A DNA stretch of 64,000 nucleotides. Origin: Allobosea sp. BH3. Its GTDB lineage: Bacteria > Pseudomonadota > Alphaproteobacteria > Rhizobiales > Beijerinckiaceae. The notes under the pieces were generated by a model. The model was not told where the DNA came from, searched no databases, and saw only the letters and a list, made by a program, of their open reading frames with translations. Position numbers and translations under genes: made by a program. Numbering within the stretch: position 1 is the stretch's first letter; each line of letters begins with the position of its first letter. Where the stretch lies: the NCBI RefSeq assembly GCF_025499465.1, contig NZ_JAIMCA010000002.1, positions 124,001 to 188,000 on the forward strand, given 5' to 3'. Shown piece by piece: positions 1 to 6,857 of this stretch.

Positions 1-917
1 TCGGCATTCCCTCGCTTTCGGACGGCATCGACTTCTCGGTGCTGGCGATGGGCGTCTTCGGTTTCGCCGAGGTGCTGCGCAATCTCGAAGCCCCGGAGGC
101 GCGCGACGTCGTCAAGAACAAGATCGGCCGGCTGCTGCCGGGCTGGGATGACATCAAGCAGTCGATCAAGCCGGTGCTGCGCGGCACCGCCATCGGCGGC
201 ATCCTCGGCATCCTGCCCGGCAACGGGGCGGTGCTCGGCCCCTTCGCCAGCTATACGATGGAGAAGAAGCTCGCCAAGGATCCGTCCCGCTTCGGCAAGG
301 GCGCGATCGAGGGCGTTGCCGGACCGGAATCGGCTAACAACGCCGGTGCGCAGACCGCCTTCATCCCGCTGCTCACCCTCGGCATTCCGCCGAATGCGGT
401 GATGGCGCTGATGGTCGGCGCGATGACGATCCACGGCATCATTCCCGGCCCACAGGTGATGACCCGCAACCCGGACCTGTTCTGGGGCATGATCGCCTCG
501 ATGTGGCTCGGCAACCTGATGCTGCTCGTCATCAACCTGCCGCTAGTCGGCATGTGGGTGAAGCTGCTGCAGGTGCCTTACCGGCTGATGTTCCCGGCGA
601 TCCTGATCTTCTGCTGCATCGGCATCTACTCGGTGAACAACCAGCCGCTCGACGTCGCCTTCACGGCGCTGTTCGGCCTGTTCGGCTACCTGTTGATCAA
701 GCTCGGCTTCGAGCCGGCGCCGCTCCTGCTCGGGTTCGTGCTCGGCAAGCTGATGGAGGAGAAGCTCAGGCAGGCGCTGATCATCTCGCGCGGCTCGTTC
801 TTCACCTTCGTCGAGCGGCCGATCTCGGCAGGCCTGCTGCTCGTCGCCGTGGCTGTGCTCGCCATCGCCCTGCTGCCCTCGATGTCGAAGAAGCGTGACG
901 AGGTGTTCACCGAATGA
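1..917 (+). CDS. tctA: Tripartite tricarboxylate transporter permease TctA, C-terminal part
   Basis: The reading frame is open from the first full codon (base 3) to the stop at 915-917, so the gene starts before the window. About 300 residues are visible of a family usually near 500. The large membrane subunit of TTT carriers imports carboxylates using a periplasmic binding protein. The visible part has a glycine/proline-rich segment (GILPGNGAVLGPFASY) and a second one (GIPPNAVMALMVGAM) typical of TctA, followed by several hydrophobic segments to about residue 285. The tctC-type binding protein follows 81 bases downstream in the same direction, so they probably form one operon with tctB upstream of the window. 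Substrate cannot be told from sequence. Confidence 0.93.
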   Translation, partial: GIPSLSDGIDFSVLAMGVFGFAEVLRNLEAPEARDVVKNKIGRLLPGWDDIKQSIKPVLRGTAIGGILGILPGNGAVLGPFASYTMEKKLAKDPSRFGKGAIEGVAGPESANNAGAQTAFIPLLTLGIPPNAVMALMVGAMTIHGIIPGPQVMTRNPDLFWGMIASMWLGNLMLLVINLPLVGMWVKLLQVPYRLMFPAILIFCCIGIYSVNNQPLDVAFTALFGLFGYLLIKLGFEPAPLLLGFVLGKLMEEKLRQALIISRGSFFTFVERPISAGLLLVAVAVLAIALLPSMSKKRDEVFTE

Positions 918-998
918 CGGGGTTGCCGCTCCCGCGGCACCTCGTCAGTGTAAGCCCGACCACGCTCAAAAAATGATCAAGCTTTCGGAGGAATACGC

Positions 999-1973
999 AT
1001 GAAGAAGCTCGTTCTCGGCCTCGCCGCTGCCGCGGCGCTGGCCGTTTCCGGCAACGCCCACGCCCAAGCCTATCCGACGAAGCCCGTCACCATGATCGTG
1101 CCTTTCGCCGCCGGCGGGCCGACCGACATCATCGCCCGCATCGTCGCCGACCACATGTCGAAGACGCTCGGCCAGCAGATCGTGATCGAGAACGTCGCCG
1201 GCGCCGGCGGCACGACCGGCATCGCGCGCGCCGTCACCGCCGCGCCGGACGGCTACACCATCGCGATGGGGCATCTGGGCACCTTCTCGGCTGCGCCGGC
1301 CACCTATCCCGGCCTGAAATACGACCCGATCAACGGCATGCAGACCATCGGGCTTGCCGGCGGCACGCCGATCCTGATCGTGGCGCGCAAGAATTTCGAG
1401 CCGAAGGACCTGAAGGAGTTCGTCACCTATGTGAAAGCGAACGCCGACAAGGTGAACGAGGCCCATGCCGGCCTCGGCTCGGTCTCCTGGACGACCTGCA
1501 CCCTGCTCAAGGGCGTCCTGGGCACGCCGAAGATCAACGCCGTCGCCTATCGCGGCACCGGCCCGGCGCTGAACGACCTCGTCTCCGGCCAGGTCGACTT
1601 CATGTGCGACCAGATCGTCTCCGTGGCTGAACAGGTCCGCGCCAACACGATCAAGGCCTATGCGGTCGCCTCGGCCCAGCGCTCGCCGGCGCTGCCCGAC
1701 GTGCCGACCACCAAGGAAGCCGGCCTGCCCGAGTACCAGATCGAGGCCTGGAACGGCATCGCCGGCCCAAAGGGCATGCCGAAGGAGGCCATCGACAAGC
1801 TCGTCGACGCTCTGAACAAGGCGCTCAACGACGAGGGCACCAAGAAGCGCCTGCTCGATCTCGGCACTGTGCTGCCGACGGCCGAGGAGCGGACGCCTGC
1901 CGGCTTCGCAGCCCTGATCAAGCGTGACGCAGACAAGCTGACGCCTGCGCTCTCGGCCGCGCCGAAGCAGTAA
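999..1973 (+). CDS. tctC: Tripartite tricarboxylate transporter substrate-binding protein (Bug/TctC family)
   Basis: 324 residues, the normal length for the family. A Sec signal peptide is clear (MKK, hydrophobic core, cleavage after AHA near residue 22). The mature start (YPTKPVTMIVPFAAGGPTD) is the family hallmark, and GAGGTTGIARAVTAAPDGYT matches the ligand-binding region around the bound carboxylate. It would bind a carboxylate or related anion in the periplasm and deliver it to the TctA/TctB membrane pair. A GGAGG ribosome site lies 8 bases before the ATG at 999. The upstream neighbour is tctA. Ligand is unknown; Bug proteins bind a wide range of acids. Confidence 0.95.
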   Translation: MKKLVLGLAAAAALAVSGNAHAQAYPTKPVTMIVPFAAGGPTDIIARIVADHMSKTLGQQIVIENVAGAGGTTGIARAVTAAPDGYTIAMGHLGTFSAAPATYPGLKYDPINGMQTIGLAGGTPILIVARKNFEPKDLKEFVTYVKANADKVNEAHAGLGSVSWTTCTLLKGVLGTPKINAVAYRGTGPALNDLVSGQVDFMCDQIVSVAEQVRANTIKAYAVASAQRSPALPDVPTTKEAGLPEYQIEAWNGIAGPKGMPKEAIDKLVDALNKALNDEGTKKRLLDLGTVLPTAEERTPAGFAALIKRDADKLTPALSAAPKQ

Positions 1974-1998
1974 AGCAAGGCTTCAGCCGAGCCTTTCC

Positions 1999-2030
1999 GC
2001 GGCGGGCCTCCGGGCCCGCCGCTTTCGTTT
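1999..2030 (+). terminator. Rho-independent terminator of the tct operon
   Basis: Perfect 10-bp stem: GCGGCGGGCC (1999-2008), loop TCCG, GGCCCGCCGC (2013-2022), followed by TTTCGTTT. It lies 26 bases after the tctC stop. Confidence 0.8.
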
Positions 2031-2140
2031 CCGGATACCGCCAATCGGCGAAGGCTCCTCCGCTGAACTGGTAAGCTCTTGAGGAAACGCAGTTTTCCTG
2101 TTGCCATGTCACGCCGTTAACATCTCGTGACCAATGAATG

Positions 2141-2165
2141 GGAACCGTTTGACCTCTCTTACGGT
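2141..2165 (+). promoter_or_regulatory. Near-consensus EcfG-type promoter upstream of the DUF1236 gene
   Basis: GGAAC at 2141-2145, 16 bases, then CGGT at 2162-2165. The -35 is perfect; the -10 differs from CGTT at one base. Initiation here would give a leader of about 30 bases before the ATG at 2203. Weak candidate, listed because four perfect copies of this promoter type occur in the next 18 kb. Confidence 0.35.
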
Positions 2166-2202
2166 TGTCTCGCCGAAGTTCACTTCGGAAGGAGAGACGA
2201 TC

Positions 2203-2628
2203 ATGCTGAAGAAGTTCATTCTCGTTGCGGCGCTTGCCGCTACCCCGGCCATTGCTCTTGCCCAGAACCAGCCCAGCGGCGGCGCCACGGGCGGTGCCGT
2301 GAGCGGCGCGACCTCGGGCGCCATCGGTGGCGCCATCGTCGGCGGCCCGGTCGGCGCGGCTGTCGGCGGCGTTGGCGGTGCCGTGGTCGGCGCCATCATC
2401 GGCGACGCGGCGGAGCCCAAGTTCCGCACCTATGTCGTCGAGCAGCGCGTGCCGTCCTATCGCTATGCCGATCCGGTCGCCGTCGGCACGGTCCTGCCCG
2501 AGCAGGGCGTCGTCTACCGGCCGCTGCCGGCGGAGTATGGCCCGTCGCAGTATCGCTACACGGTCGTGAACGACCGCGCGGTCATCGTCGAGCCGCAGAC
2601 CCGTCGCATCATTCAGGTCATCGACTGA
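2203..2628 (+). CDS. Secreted DUF1236 family protein
   Basis: 141 residues from the ATG at 2203, which has a GGAGAG ribosome site 6-7 bases upstream; a longer open frame back to 2134 lacks one. The signal peptide runs to about residue 20 (cleavage after ALA). Then comes a Gly/Ala-rich stretch (about residues 25-65, GGAVSG, GGAIVGG and GAAVGG patterns) resembling a glycine-zipper hairpin. The C-terminal half (YRYTVVNDRAVIVEP, TRRIIQVID) is the DUF1236 signature common in Rhizobiales. Function is unknown; the module is found in small periplasmic proteins. Monocistronic, with a terminator just downstream. Confidence 0.88.
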   Translation: MLKKFILVAALAATPAIALAQNQPSGGATGGAVSGATSGAIGGAIVGGPVGAAVGGVGGAVVGAIIGDAAEPKFRTYVVEQRVPSYRYADPVAVGTVLPEQGVVYRPLPAEYGPSQYRYTVVNDRAVIVEPQTRRIIQVID

Positions 2629-2677
2629 TAACCACGAAGAAGGCACTGGGCCGCGACAACCACCTGCCTTCGGACGA

Positions 2678-2707
2678 GGCCCGCTCCACACGGAGCGGGC
2701 CTTTTTT
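2678..2707 (+). terminator. Rho-independent terminator
   Basis: Stem GGCCCGCTCC (2678-2687), loop ACAC, GGAGCGGGCC (2692-2701), then six T (2702-2707). It ends the DUF1236 transcript and abuts the convergent upp stop at 2709. Confidence 0.92.
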
Positions 2708-2708
2708 A

Positions 2709-3350
2709 TCAGCGCGTACCGAACATGCGGTCCCCGGCATCGCCGAGGCCGGGGACGATATAGCCGTGATCGTTCAGCTTCTCGTCGATCGCGGCCGTCC
2801 AGATGCGGACGTCGGGATGGGCACCCCGCAGATGGGCGATCCCCTCCGGCGCTGCGAGCAGGCAGACGAAGCGCAGATCCTTGGCGCCGCGCTCCTTCAG
2901 CCGGTCGACGGCGGCAACCGCAGAGTTCGCCGTGGCCAGCATCGGGTCCATGACAACGACCATACGGTCGGCGATATCGGAGGGCGCCTTGAAGTAGTAC
3001 TCGACCGCCTGCAGCGTGTCCGGATCGCGATAGAGGCCGATATGGGCGACGCGCGCCGCCGGCACCAGTTCCAGCATGCCGTCGAGGAAGCCGACACCGG
3101 CCCGCAGGATCGGCACGAAGACGAGCTTCTTCCCGGCGATCAGCGGCTGCATGGTCTTGGTCAGCGGCGTCTCGATCTCGACCAGCTCGGTCGGCAGGTC
3201 CCGCGTCACCTCGTAGCAGAGCAGCATGCCGATCTCGTTGAGGAGTTGGCGGAAGCTCTTGGTCGAACGGTCCTTCTCCCGCATCAGCGTCAGCTTGTGC
3301 TGCACCAGCGGGTGGTCGACGACGGTGACGCCGTCCTGGCTCGAAGTCAT
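2709..3350 (-). CDS. upp: Uracil phosphoribosyltransferase
   Basis: 213 residues from the ATG at 3350, preceded by GAGGGAAACG as ribosome site; an open extension to 3437 runs into a palindromic repeat and is rejected. The enzyme joins uracil to PRPP to give UMP in the cytosol. Family marks are [16 protein letters not shown], the PRPP loop (DPMLATANS, about residues 130-138) and the uracil-binding end [15 protein letters not shown]. The usual PRPP loop in the family, as I recall it, is DPMLATG followed by G or N; here the Gly is Ala. Downstream of URC4- and URC1-like genes on the same strand, so it probably supplies the FUR1 step of the URC uracil degradation pathway besides salvage. Confidence 0.96.
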   Translation of the reverse strand: MTSSQDGVTVVDHPLVQHKLTLMREKDRSTKSFRQLLNEIGMLLCYEVTRDLPTELVEIETPLTKTMQPLIAGKKLVFVPILRAGVGFLDGMLELVPAARVAHIGLYRDPDTLQAVEYYFKAPSDIADRMVVVMDPMLATANSAVAAVDRLKERGAKDLRFVCLLAAPEGIAHLRGAHPDVRIWTAAIDEKLNDHGYIVPGLGDAGDRMFGTR

Positions 3351-3370
3351 CGTTTCCCTCTCTTCTTCCC

Positions 3371-3478
3371 AGCCCTCATCCTGAGGAGCGGGCGCGAGCC
3401 CGCGTCTCGAAGGATGATCCAGCACGCTCTGGAGCATCCTTCGAGACGCCGCTTTCGCGGCTCCTCAGGATGAGGGCT
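3371..3478. repeat. Nested palindromic intergenic repeat (CCTCATCCTGAGGAG family)
   Basis: Outer arms AGCCCTCATCCTGAGGAG (3371-3388) and its reverse complement (3461-3478); inner arms CGTCTCGAAGGATG (about 3403-3416) and CATCCTTCGAGACG (3435-3448). A related copy lies at 31428-31572. The transcript would form a long branched hairpin between URC4 and upp. Confidence 0.85.
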
Positions 3479-3491
3479 GGCTTATTCAAGC

Positions 3492-4724
3492 CTAGAATAC
3501 CGTTCCGTCGCTGATAATCGTCAAGGGCGGGCCGCCATCCACGCGTTTTTCGCGCGCGATGCGCCGGCCGGCGGCCCAGGTGCCTCCCTCCAGCACCTTG
3601 GCGAGCGGCAGCTCCTCGCGCGAACGGCCGAGCCGCTTGCGGACCAGGGCGCCGACCTCGTCGAGCAGCGCGACCGTCAGCGCTCGCCATTCGACGACCA
3701 GCGGCGAGGAGACCTCATGCACCCGGCCGCGATCCGCCTCGTCCTTCAGCGCGATGACGCCCAGGTCGAGGAAGAGCCCGCCATTCCGATATTCCGGCAG
3801 GCCGGTCATGTCGTCGATGTCGATGACCGCGATACCGGCCCATTGCAGCGGCTCGATCAGCGAGTAGGTCAGCCATTGCGAGAGCTTGTGGAAGGGGACG
3901 AGACCCTCCGCGGGTTCGCCCTGCGCGATCAGGGGATGGCGCCAGGTGTCGCCCAGCGGCACGCCGGCGAGCGTCAGCCGCGAGGGCCAGATGCCGCCAA
4001 AGGTCGCCAGGACCTCGCTGAGCATATGGGCGGCCCGGATGGTGCCCGTATCCGCCGCGGCGACGAAGCGGTCGAAGAGCTCGCCCGGACGGCTCAGCCC
4101 CTGCCTTTCGAGCTCCTCGCCCAGCCGGTTCAGCAACGCCGAACGCCCCTCCACTGCGAGCAACGGATTCTGTGCGCCCGCCTGGAAGCCACGCGCCAGC
4201 GCAGCCGAATCGAGGCGTTTCAGGGCCATCGCATCGGCCCGCAGCGGCTTGGCCGGGTCGCTGGAGAACAGGCCGGCGGCGAACATGTCGAGCGAAGCCA
4301 GAGCCAGCCCCTCAGAGCGGCCGATCGCCTCTCCGCTCAGCGGGTCGCGATAGCGCCAGTCCGGCCCCGCGCCGGCATCGAGCAGGACGCTGACCACGGC
4401 GAGGTCATACGCCGCGCGGCCGCGCTCGCCGGCATCGCGAAAGCCGGCCGCCCGGTCGAGCCGCTTCCAGCGATCCTCCCCGCCGACGACGAAATGGCGC
4501 CAACGCGCATGGAACGGGATGTCCAGCGTGGGATAATTCGCGCGGATGGTGTCGAGCACATAGTCGGCGCAGGCCTCCAGCCGCCCCGGCAGGACACCGA
4601 AATGCAGCAGCCGGCCGGCAAGGCCGAGCTCCAGCATCTCATGCGCGCGGGCGCGGATCGCGGCAGGCTTCAGCAGGGCGCGGAACGCCTCGGGGTCCAG
4701 GAGGGGCATCAGGGAGCATACCAT
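3492..4724 (-). CDS. URC4/urg3 family protein (DUF1688), uracil catabolism
   Basis: 410 residues, the usual size for DUF1688. The start at 4724 is chosen because GGGGGGAAGG lies just before it; the ATG at 4709 has no ribosome site. The family is named from URC4 of yeast, needed to degrade uracil through the URC pathway (UMP-level intermediates to ribosylurea); its exact reaction is not settled as far as I know. Recognisable segments include an N-terminal helical part and RWRHF, PRSL-like and EYRNGGLFLDLGV motifs near residues 330-345. Soluble, no signal peptide. Flanked by the URC1-like gene upstream and upp downstream on the same strand, the co-occurrence expected for this pathway. Confidence 0.88.
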   Translation of the reverse strand: MVCSLMPLLDPEAFRALLKPAAIRARAHEMLELGLAGRLLHFGVLPGRLEACADYVLDTIRANYPTLDIPFHARWRHFVVGGEDRWKRLDRAAGFRDAGERGRAAYDLAVVSVLLDAGAGPDWRYRDPLSGEAIGRSEGLALASLDMFAAGLFSSDPAKPLRADAMALKRLDSAALARGFQAGAQNPLLAVEGRSALLNRLGEELERQGLSRPGELFDRFVAAADTGTIRAAHMLSEVLATFGGIWPSRLTLAGVPLGDTWRHPLIAQGEPAEGLVPFHKLSQWLTYSLIEPLQWAGIAVIDIDDMTGLPEYRNGGLFLDLGVIALKDEADRGRVHEVSSPLVVEWRALTVALLDEVGALVRKRLGRSREELPLAKVLEGGTWAAGRRIAREKRVDGGPPLTIISDGTVF

Positions 4725-4732
4725 ATGTTCCC

Positions 4733-4824
4733 TTCCCCCCTCTCGCGGTGGGGAAGGGCCAGGGATAGGGCGGCAGAAAGCCGGAGTTCTCCGCCCTCCC
4801 CACCGCAAGCGGCGGGAGGGCGAT
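4733..4824. repeat. CCCTCCC/GGGAGGG palindromic repeat between URC1 and URC4
   Basis: Pyrimidine- and purine-rich blocks (CCCCCCTCTCGCGGTGGGG, then CCGCCCTCCCCACCGC and GGCGGGAGGG) give imperfect inverted arms. It resembles the repeats at 6691-6840 and 29058-29210. Its left edge supplies the ribosome site of the URC4 gene on the minus strand. Confidence 0.5.
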
Positions 4825-4879
4825 GGGCGCGCGCAGCCAAAACGTTGCGAGCGAACGAAGGCATGATCAGCTCAGTATA

Positions 4880-6142
4880 TCAGAACTTGTCGAGGTCGCG
4901 GCCGACGGTCGCCTTGAGCGCATTATCGCCGGGCGCGCCCTCGGGCGCATAATAGCCCGCAGCCTTCTTGGCCTCGATCTCGACGGAGGCATCCGGCGGG
5001 ATCAGCTCGGGCGGGATGGCCACACGCTCGCCGATCTCGATGCCGCTTTCGACCATCGCGTCGTATTTCATGTTCGACATCGACATCAGGCGGTCGATCC
5101 GCGTCACGCCGAGCCAGTGCAGCACATCCGGCATAAGCTGCTGAAAGCGGGCATCCTGCACGCCGGCGACGCATTCGGTGCGCTCGAAATAGGTCGCGGC
5201 GGAATCGCCGCCTTCCTGGCGCTTGCGGGCATTGTAGACGAGGAACTTCGTGACCTCGCCGAGAGCCCTGCCCTCCTTGCGGTTGTAGACGATGAGGCCG
5301 ACGCCGCCTCCTTGAGCCTCGCGCACGCATTCCTCGATGCCGTGTATGAGATAGGGCCGGCAGGTGCAGATATCCGAGCCGAAGACATCGGAGCCGTTGC
5401 ACTCGTCATGGACGCGGCAGGCGATGCGGCTGCGCCTGTCGGAGAGCGCCGAAACCTCGCCCATGACATAGGCGGTGATCGAGCCGATCGGCGGCAGGAA
5501 GACCTTGAGGTCCGGCCGCGTCACCAGTTCGGGATACATGCCGCCGGTCTGCTCGAAGAGCGTGCGGCGCAACTCGTTCTCGGTGGTGCCGAAGCGCTCG
5601 GCGATGCCGGGCAGATACCAGACGGGATCGACCGCGATCTTGGTGACGCTGATATCGCCGGAGGCGTGCAGGATGTTGCCGTCGGCAGCGAGACGATGGG
5701 CACCCATCGCCGCCAGGATCTCGGGCAGGTTGAGCCTGGCCTTGGTCACGGCGATGGTCGGCCGGATATCGACGCCCTCGCCGATCGCCCTGCCGAAATC
5801 ATCCGCGACGGTATGCCCGAACGGGTCCAGCGAGACGATCCTCTTCGGATCGGCCCATTGCGGCTGCGGCCGGATCTCGGCGGTGGGATGGGTGTTGGTC
5901 AGGTCCGGCCGCTGTGACGGATTCATCGCGCGGGCCGAGATGGCGAGCGCGCGATAGACCGAGTAGGAGCCGCCATGGGCGCCGATGACGTTGCGGTCTG
6001 CCGGGTTGGTGGTCGAGGCGATGATCGGCCCGCGCTCGGCCGCCGTCGGGGCGCCCCATCGGATCGGGAAGCGCGCGGCGGCGCTGCCCGGCTCGGGATG
6101 CGAGGTGAGCCTGATATGGCCCGTGCGGTTCGGCGCGTTCAT
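4880..6142 (-). CDS. GTP cyclohydrolase II-like protein, URC1 type (uracil catabolism)
   Basis: 420 residues, far longer than RibA (about 200), matching URC1. The C-terminal half is GTP-cyclohydrolase-II-like: HDECNGSDVFGSDICTC carries the three zinc cysteines and is followed by NRKEGRALGEVTKF, equivalent to the RibA active-site region. The N-terminal 200 residues are the URC1-specific extension. No riboflavin genes are nearby and no DHBP synthase domain is fused, which argues against riboflavin synthesis. In the URC scheme it acts with URC4 on a uracil nucleotide made by UPRT. First gene of the minus-strand URC1-URC4-upp set, with a hairpin in its leader (6168-6194). Confidence 0.9.
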   Translation of the reverse strand: MNAPNRTGHIRLTSHPEPGSAAARFPIRWGAPTAAERGPIIASTTNPADRNVIGAHGGSYSVYRALAISARAMNPSQRPDLTNTHPTAEIRPQPQWADPKRIVSLDPFGHTVADDFGRAIGEGVDIRPTIAVTKARLNLPEILAAMGAHRLAADGNILHASGDISVTKIAVDPVWYLPGIAERFGTTENELRRTLFEQTGGMYPELVTRPDLKVFLPPIGSITAYVMGEVSALSDRRSRIACRVHDECNGSDVFGSDICTCRPYLIHGIEECVREAQGGGVGLIVYNRKEGRALGEVTKFLVYNARKRQEGGDSAATYFERTECVAGVQDARFQQLMPDVLHWLGVTRIDRLMSMSNMKYDAMVESGIEIGERVAIPPELIPPDASVEIEAKKAAGYYAPEGAPGDNALKATVGRDLDKF

Positions 6143-6167
6143 GGCGGTGTCGCCCCGGAATAGGAAA

Positions 6168-6194
6168 GGGCCCCGAGACGGATGTCCGGGGCCC
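6168..6194 (-). promoter_or_regulatory. Hairpin in the 5' leader of the URC1 gene
   Basis: Perfect 8-bp arms GGGCCCCG (6168-6175) and CGGGGCCC (6187-6194), 11-base loop. On the minus strand the stem is followed by TTTCCTATT, 25 bases before the URC1 start. It may be an attenuator, an RNA-protection hairpin or part of an operator; nothing decides among these. Confidence 0.45.
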
Positions 6195-6250
6195 TCTGGA
6201 CCTCACCAATTGTGACGCAAGCGCGATTCGGCGTCAATCAGGATGCGTGA

Positions 6251-6346
6251 GCGTCATTCTCGGGCGGCGCGTCAGCGACGACCCAAGAATCTCAGAACGC
6301 TATGGCACTGGTTTCCGAGATGCTCGGGTCAAGCCCGAGCATGACG
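6251..6346. repeat. Composite REP-like element, copy 1
   Basis: Left half begins GCGTCATTCTCGGGC and returns through GAATCTC; right half is the hairpin GAGATGCTCGGGTC plus AAGCCCGAGCATGACGG. Other copies: 13456-13537, 24070-24099 (right half only), 24812-24916, 38129-38232 (inverted), 59113-59207 and 63551-63637. It fills most of the 6195-6355 gap. Confidence 0.85.
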
Positions 6347-6355
6347 GCACTGCCC

Positions 6356-6517
6356 CTAGAACACCGCGAGATAGCGCAGCAGCGAGATGATGCCGATCAC
6401 GATGACGATGATCTGGACGACGTTCTTGATCGCGCCGTCGAGCGGCAGCATCCGCACCAGATACAGCACGAGGCCGATGACCAGGATGGTGATCAGCAGG
6501 GAAATCAGGATGCTCAT
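6356..6517 (-). CDS. Small two-segment membrane protein (Thivi_2564-like)
   Basis: 53 residues, start ATG at 6515-6517 with ACGGAG 8 bases upstream and stop TAG at 6356-6358. The chain begins MSILISLLITILVIGLVLYL, has a short polar link with VRMLPLDGAIKN, and a second hydrophobic helix ending RYLAVF. The LVRMLPLD link between two helices resembles the tiny membrane proteins named Thivi_2564 family, recalled from memory rather than searched. A perfect EcfG promoter lies upstream (6602-6626), so it is probably a general-stress protein of the inner membrane. Codons are rich in G/C at third positions, supporting a real gene. Confidence 0.8.
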   Translation of the reverse strand: MSILISLLITILVIGLVLYLVRMLPLDGAIKNVVQIIVIVIGIISLLRYLAVF

Positions 6518-6601
6518 TGAAAACTCCGTATCTCGGCCGGAGAACCGGCCCCCCTGGGAGCCCCGCCGCGACGCATTCGCGGCATGTCAGCCCGGAGACA
6601 C

Positions 6602-6626
6602 AACGTCGCAGGGGGACGTAGGTTCC
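6602..6626 (-). promoter_or_regulatory. EcfG general-stress promoter of the small membrane protein
   Basis: On the minus strand GGAAC (6626-6622), 16 bases, CGTT (6605-6602): a perfect match to the alphaproteobacterial EcfG consensus. Predicted initiation is near 6595, giving a leader of roughly 75 bases to the ATG at 6517. Confidence 0.75.
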
Positions 6627-6690
6627 GATGGGCGGTGCGCCGGCGAAGAGGTGATGCGATCCTGAAATGAACTCACGAGCCGCAAACGCA

Positions 6691-6840
6691 GAACCCCTCT
6701 CCCGGATGGGAGAGGGGCAGGGGTGAGGGAAGGACGGAAAACCAGTTGGCGCTGACCGGAAAGCGCTCGGCCATCGTGAGCCTTCGCGATCGGCGGCAGG
6801 CCCTCACCCCTACCCCTCTCCCACTCGGAGAGGGGATCCC
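6691..6840. repeat. GAGAGGGG/CCCCTCTC palindromic repeat pair
   Basis: Left block has ACCCCTCTCCCGGATGGGAG plus AGGGG; right block has CCCTCACCCCTACCCCTCTC plus CCACTCGGAGAGGGG. The outer halves are complementary across the element. It occupies the 3' side of glyS; related elements are at 24007-24049 and 29058-29210. Confidence 0.75.
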
Positions 6841-6857
6841 GCGCTATCCGAGCTAAT

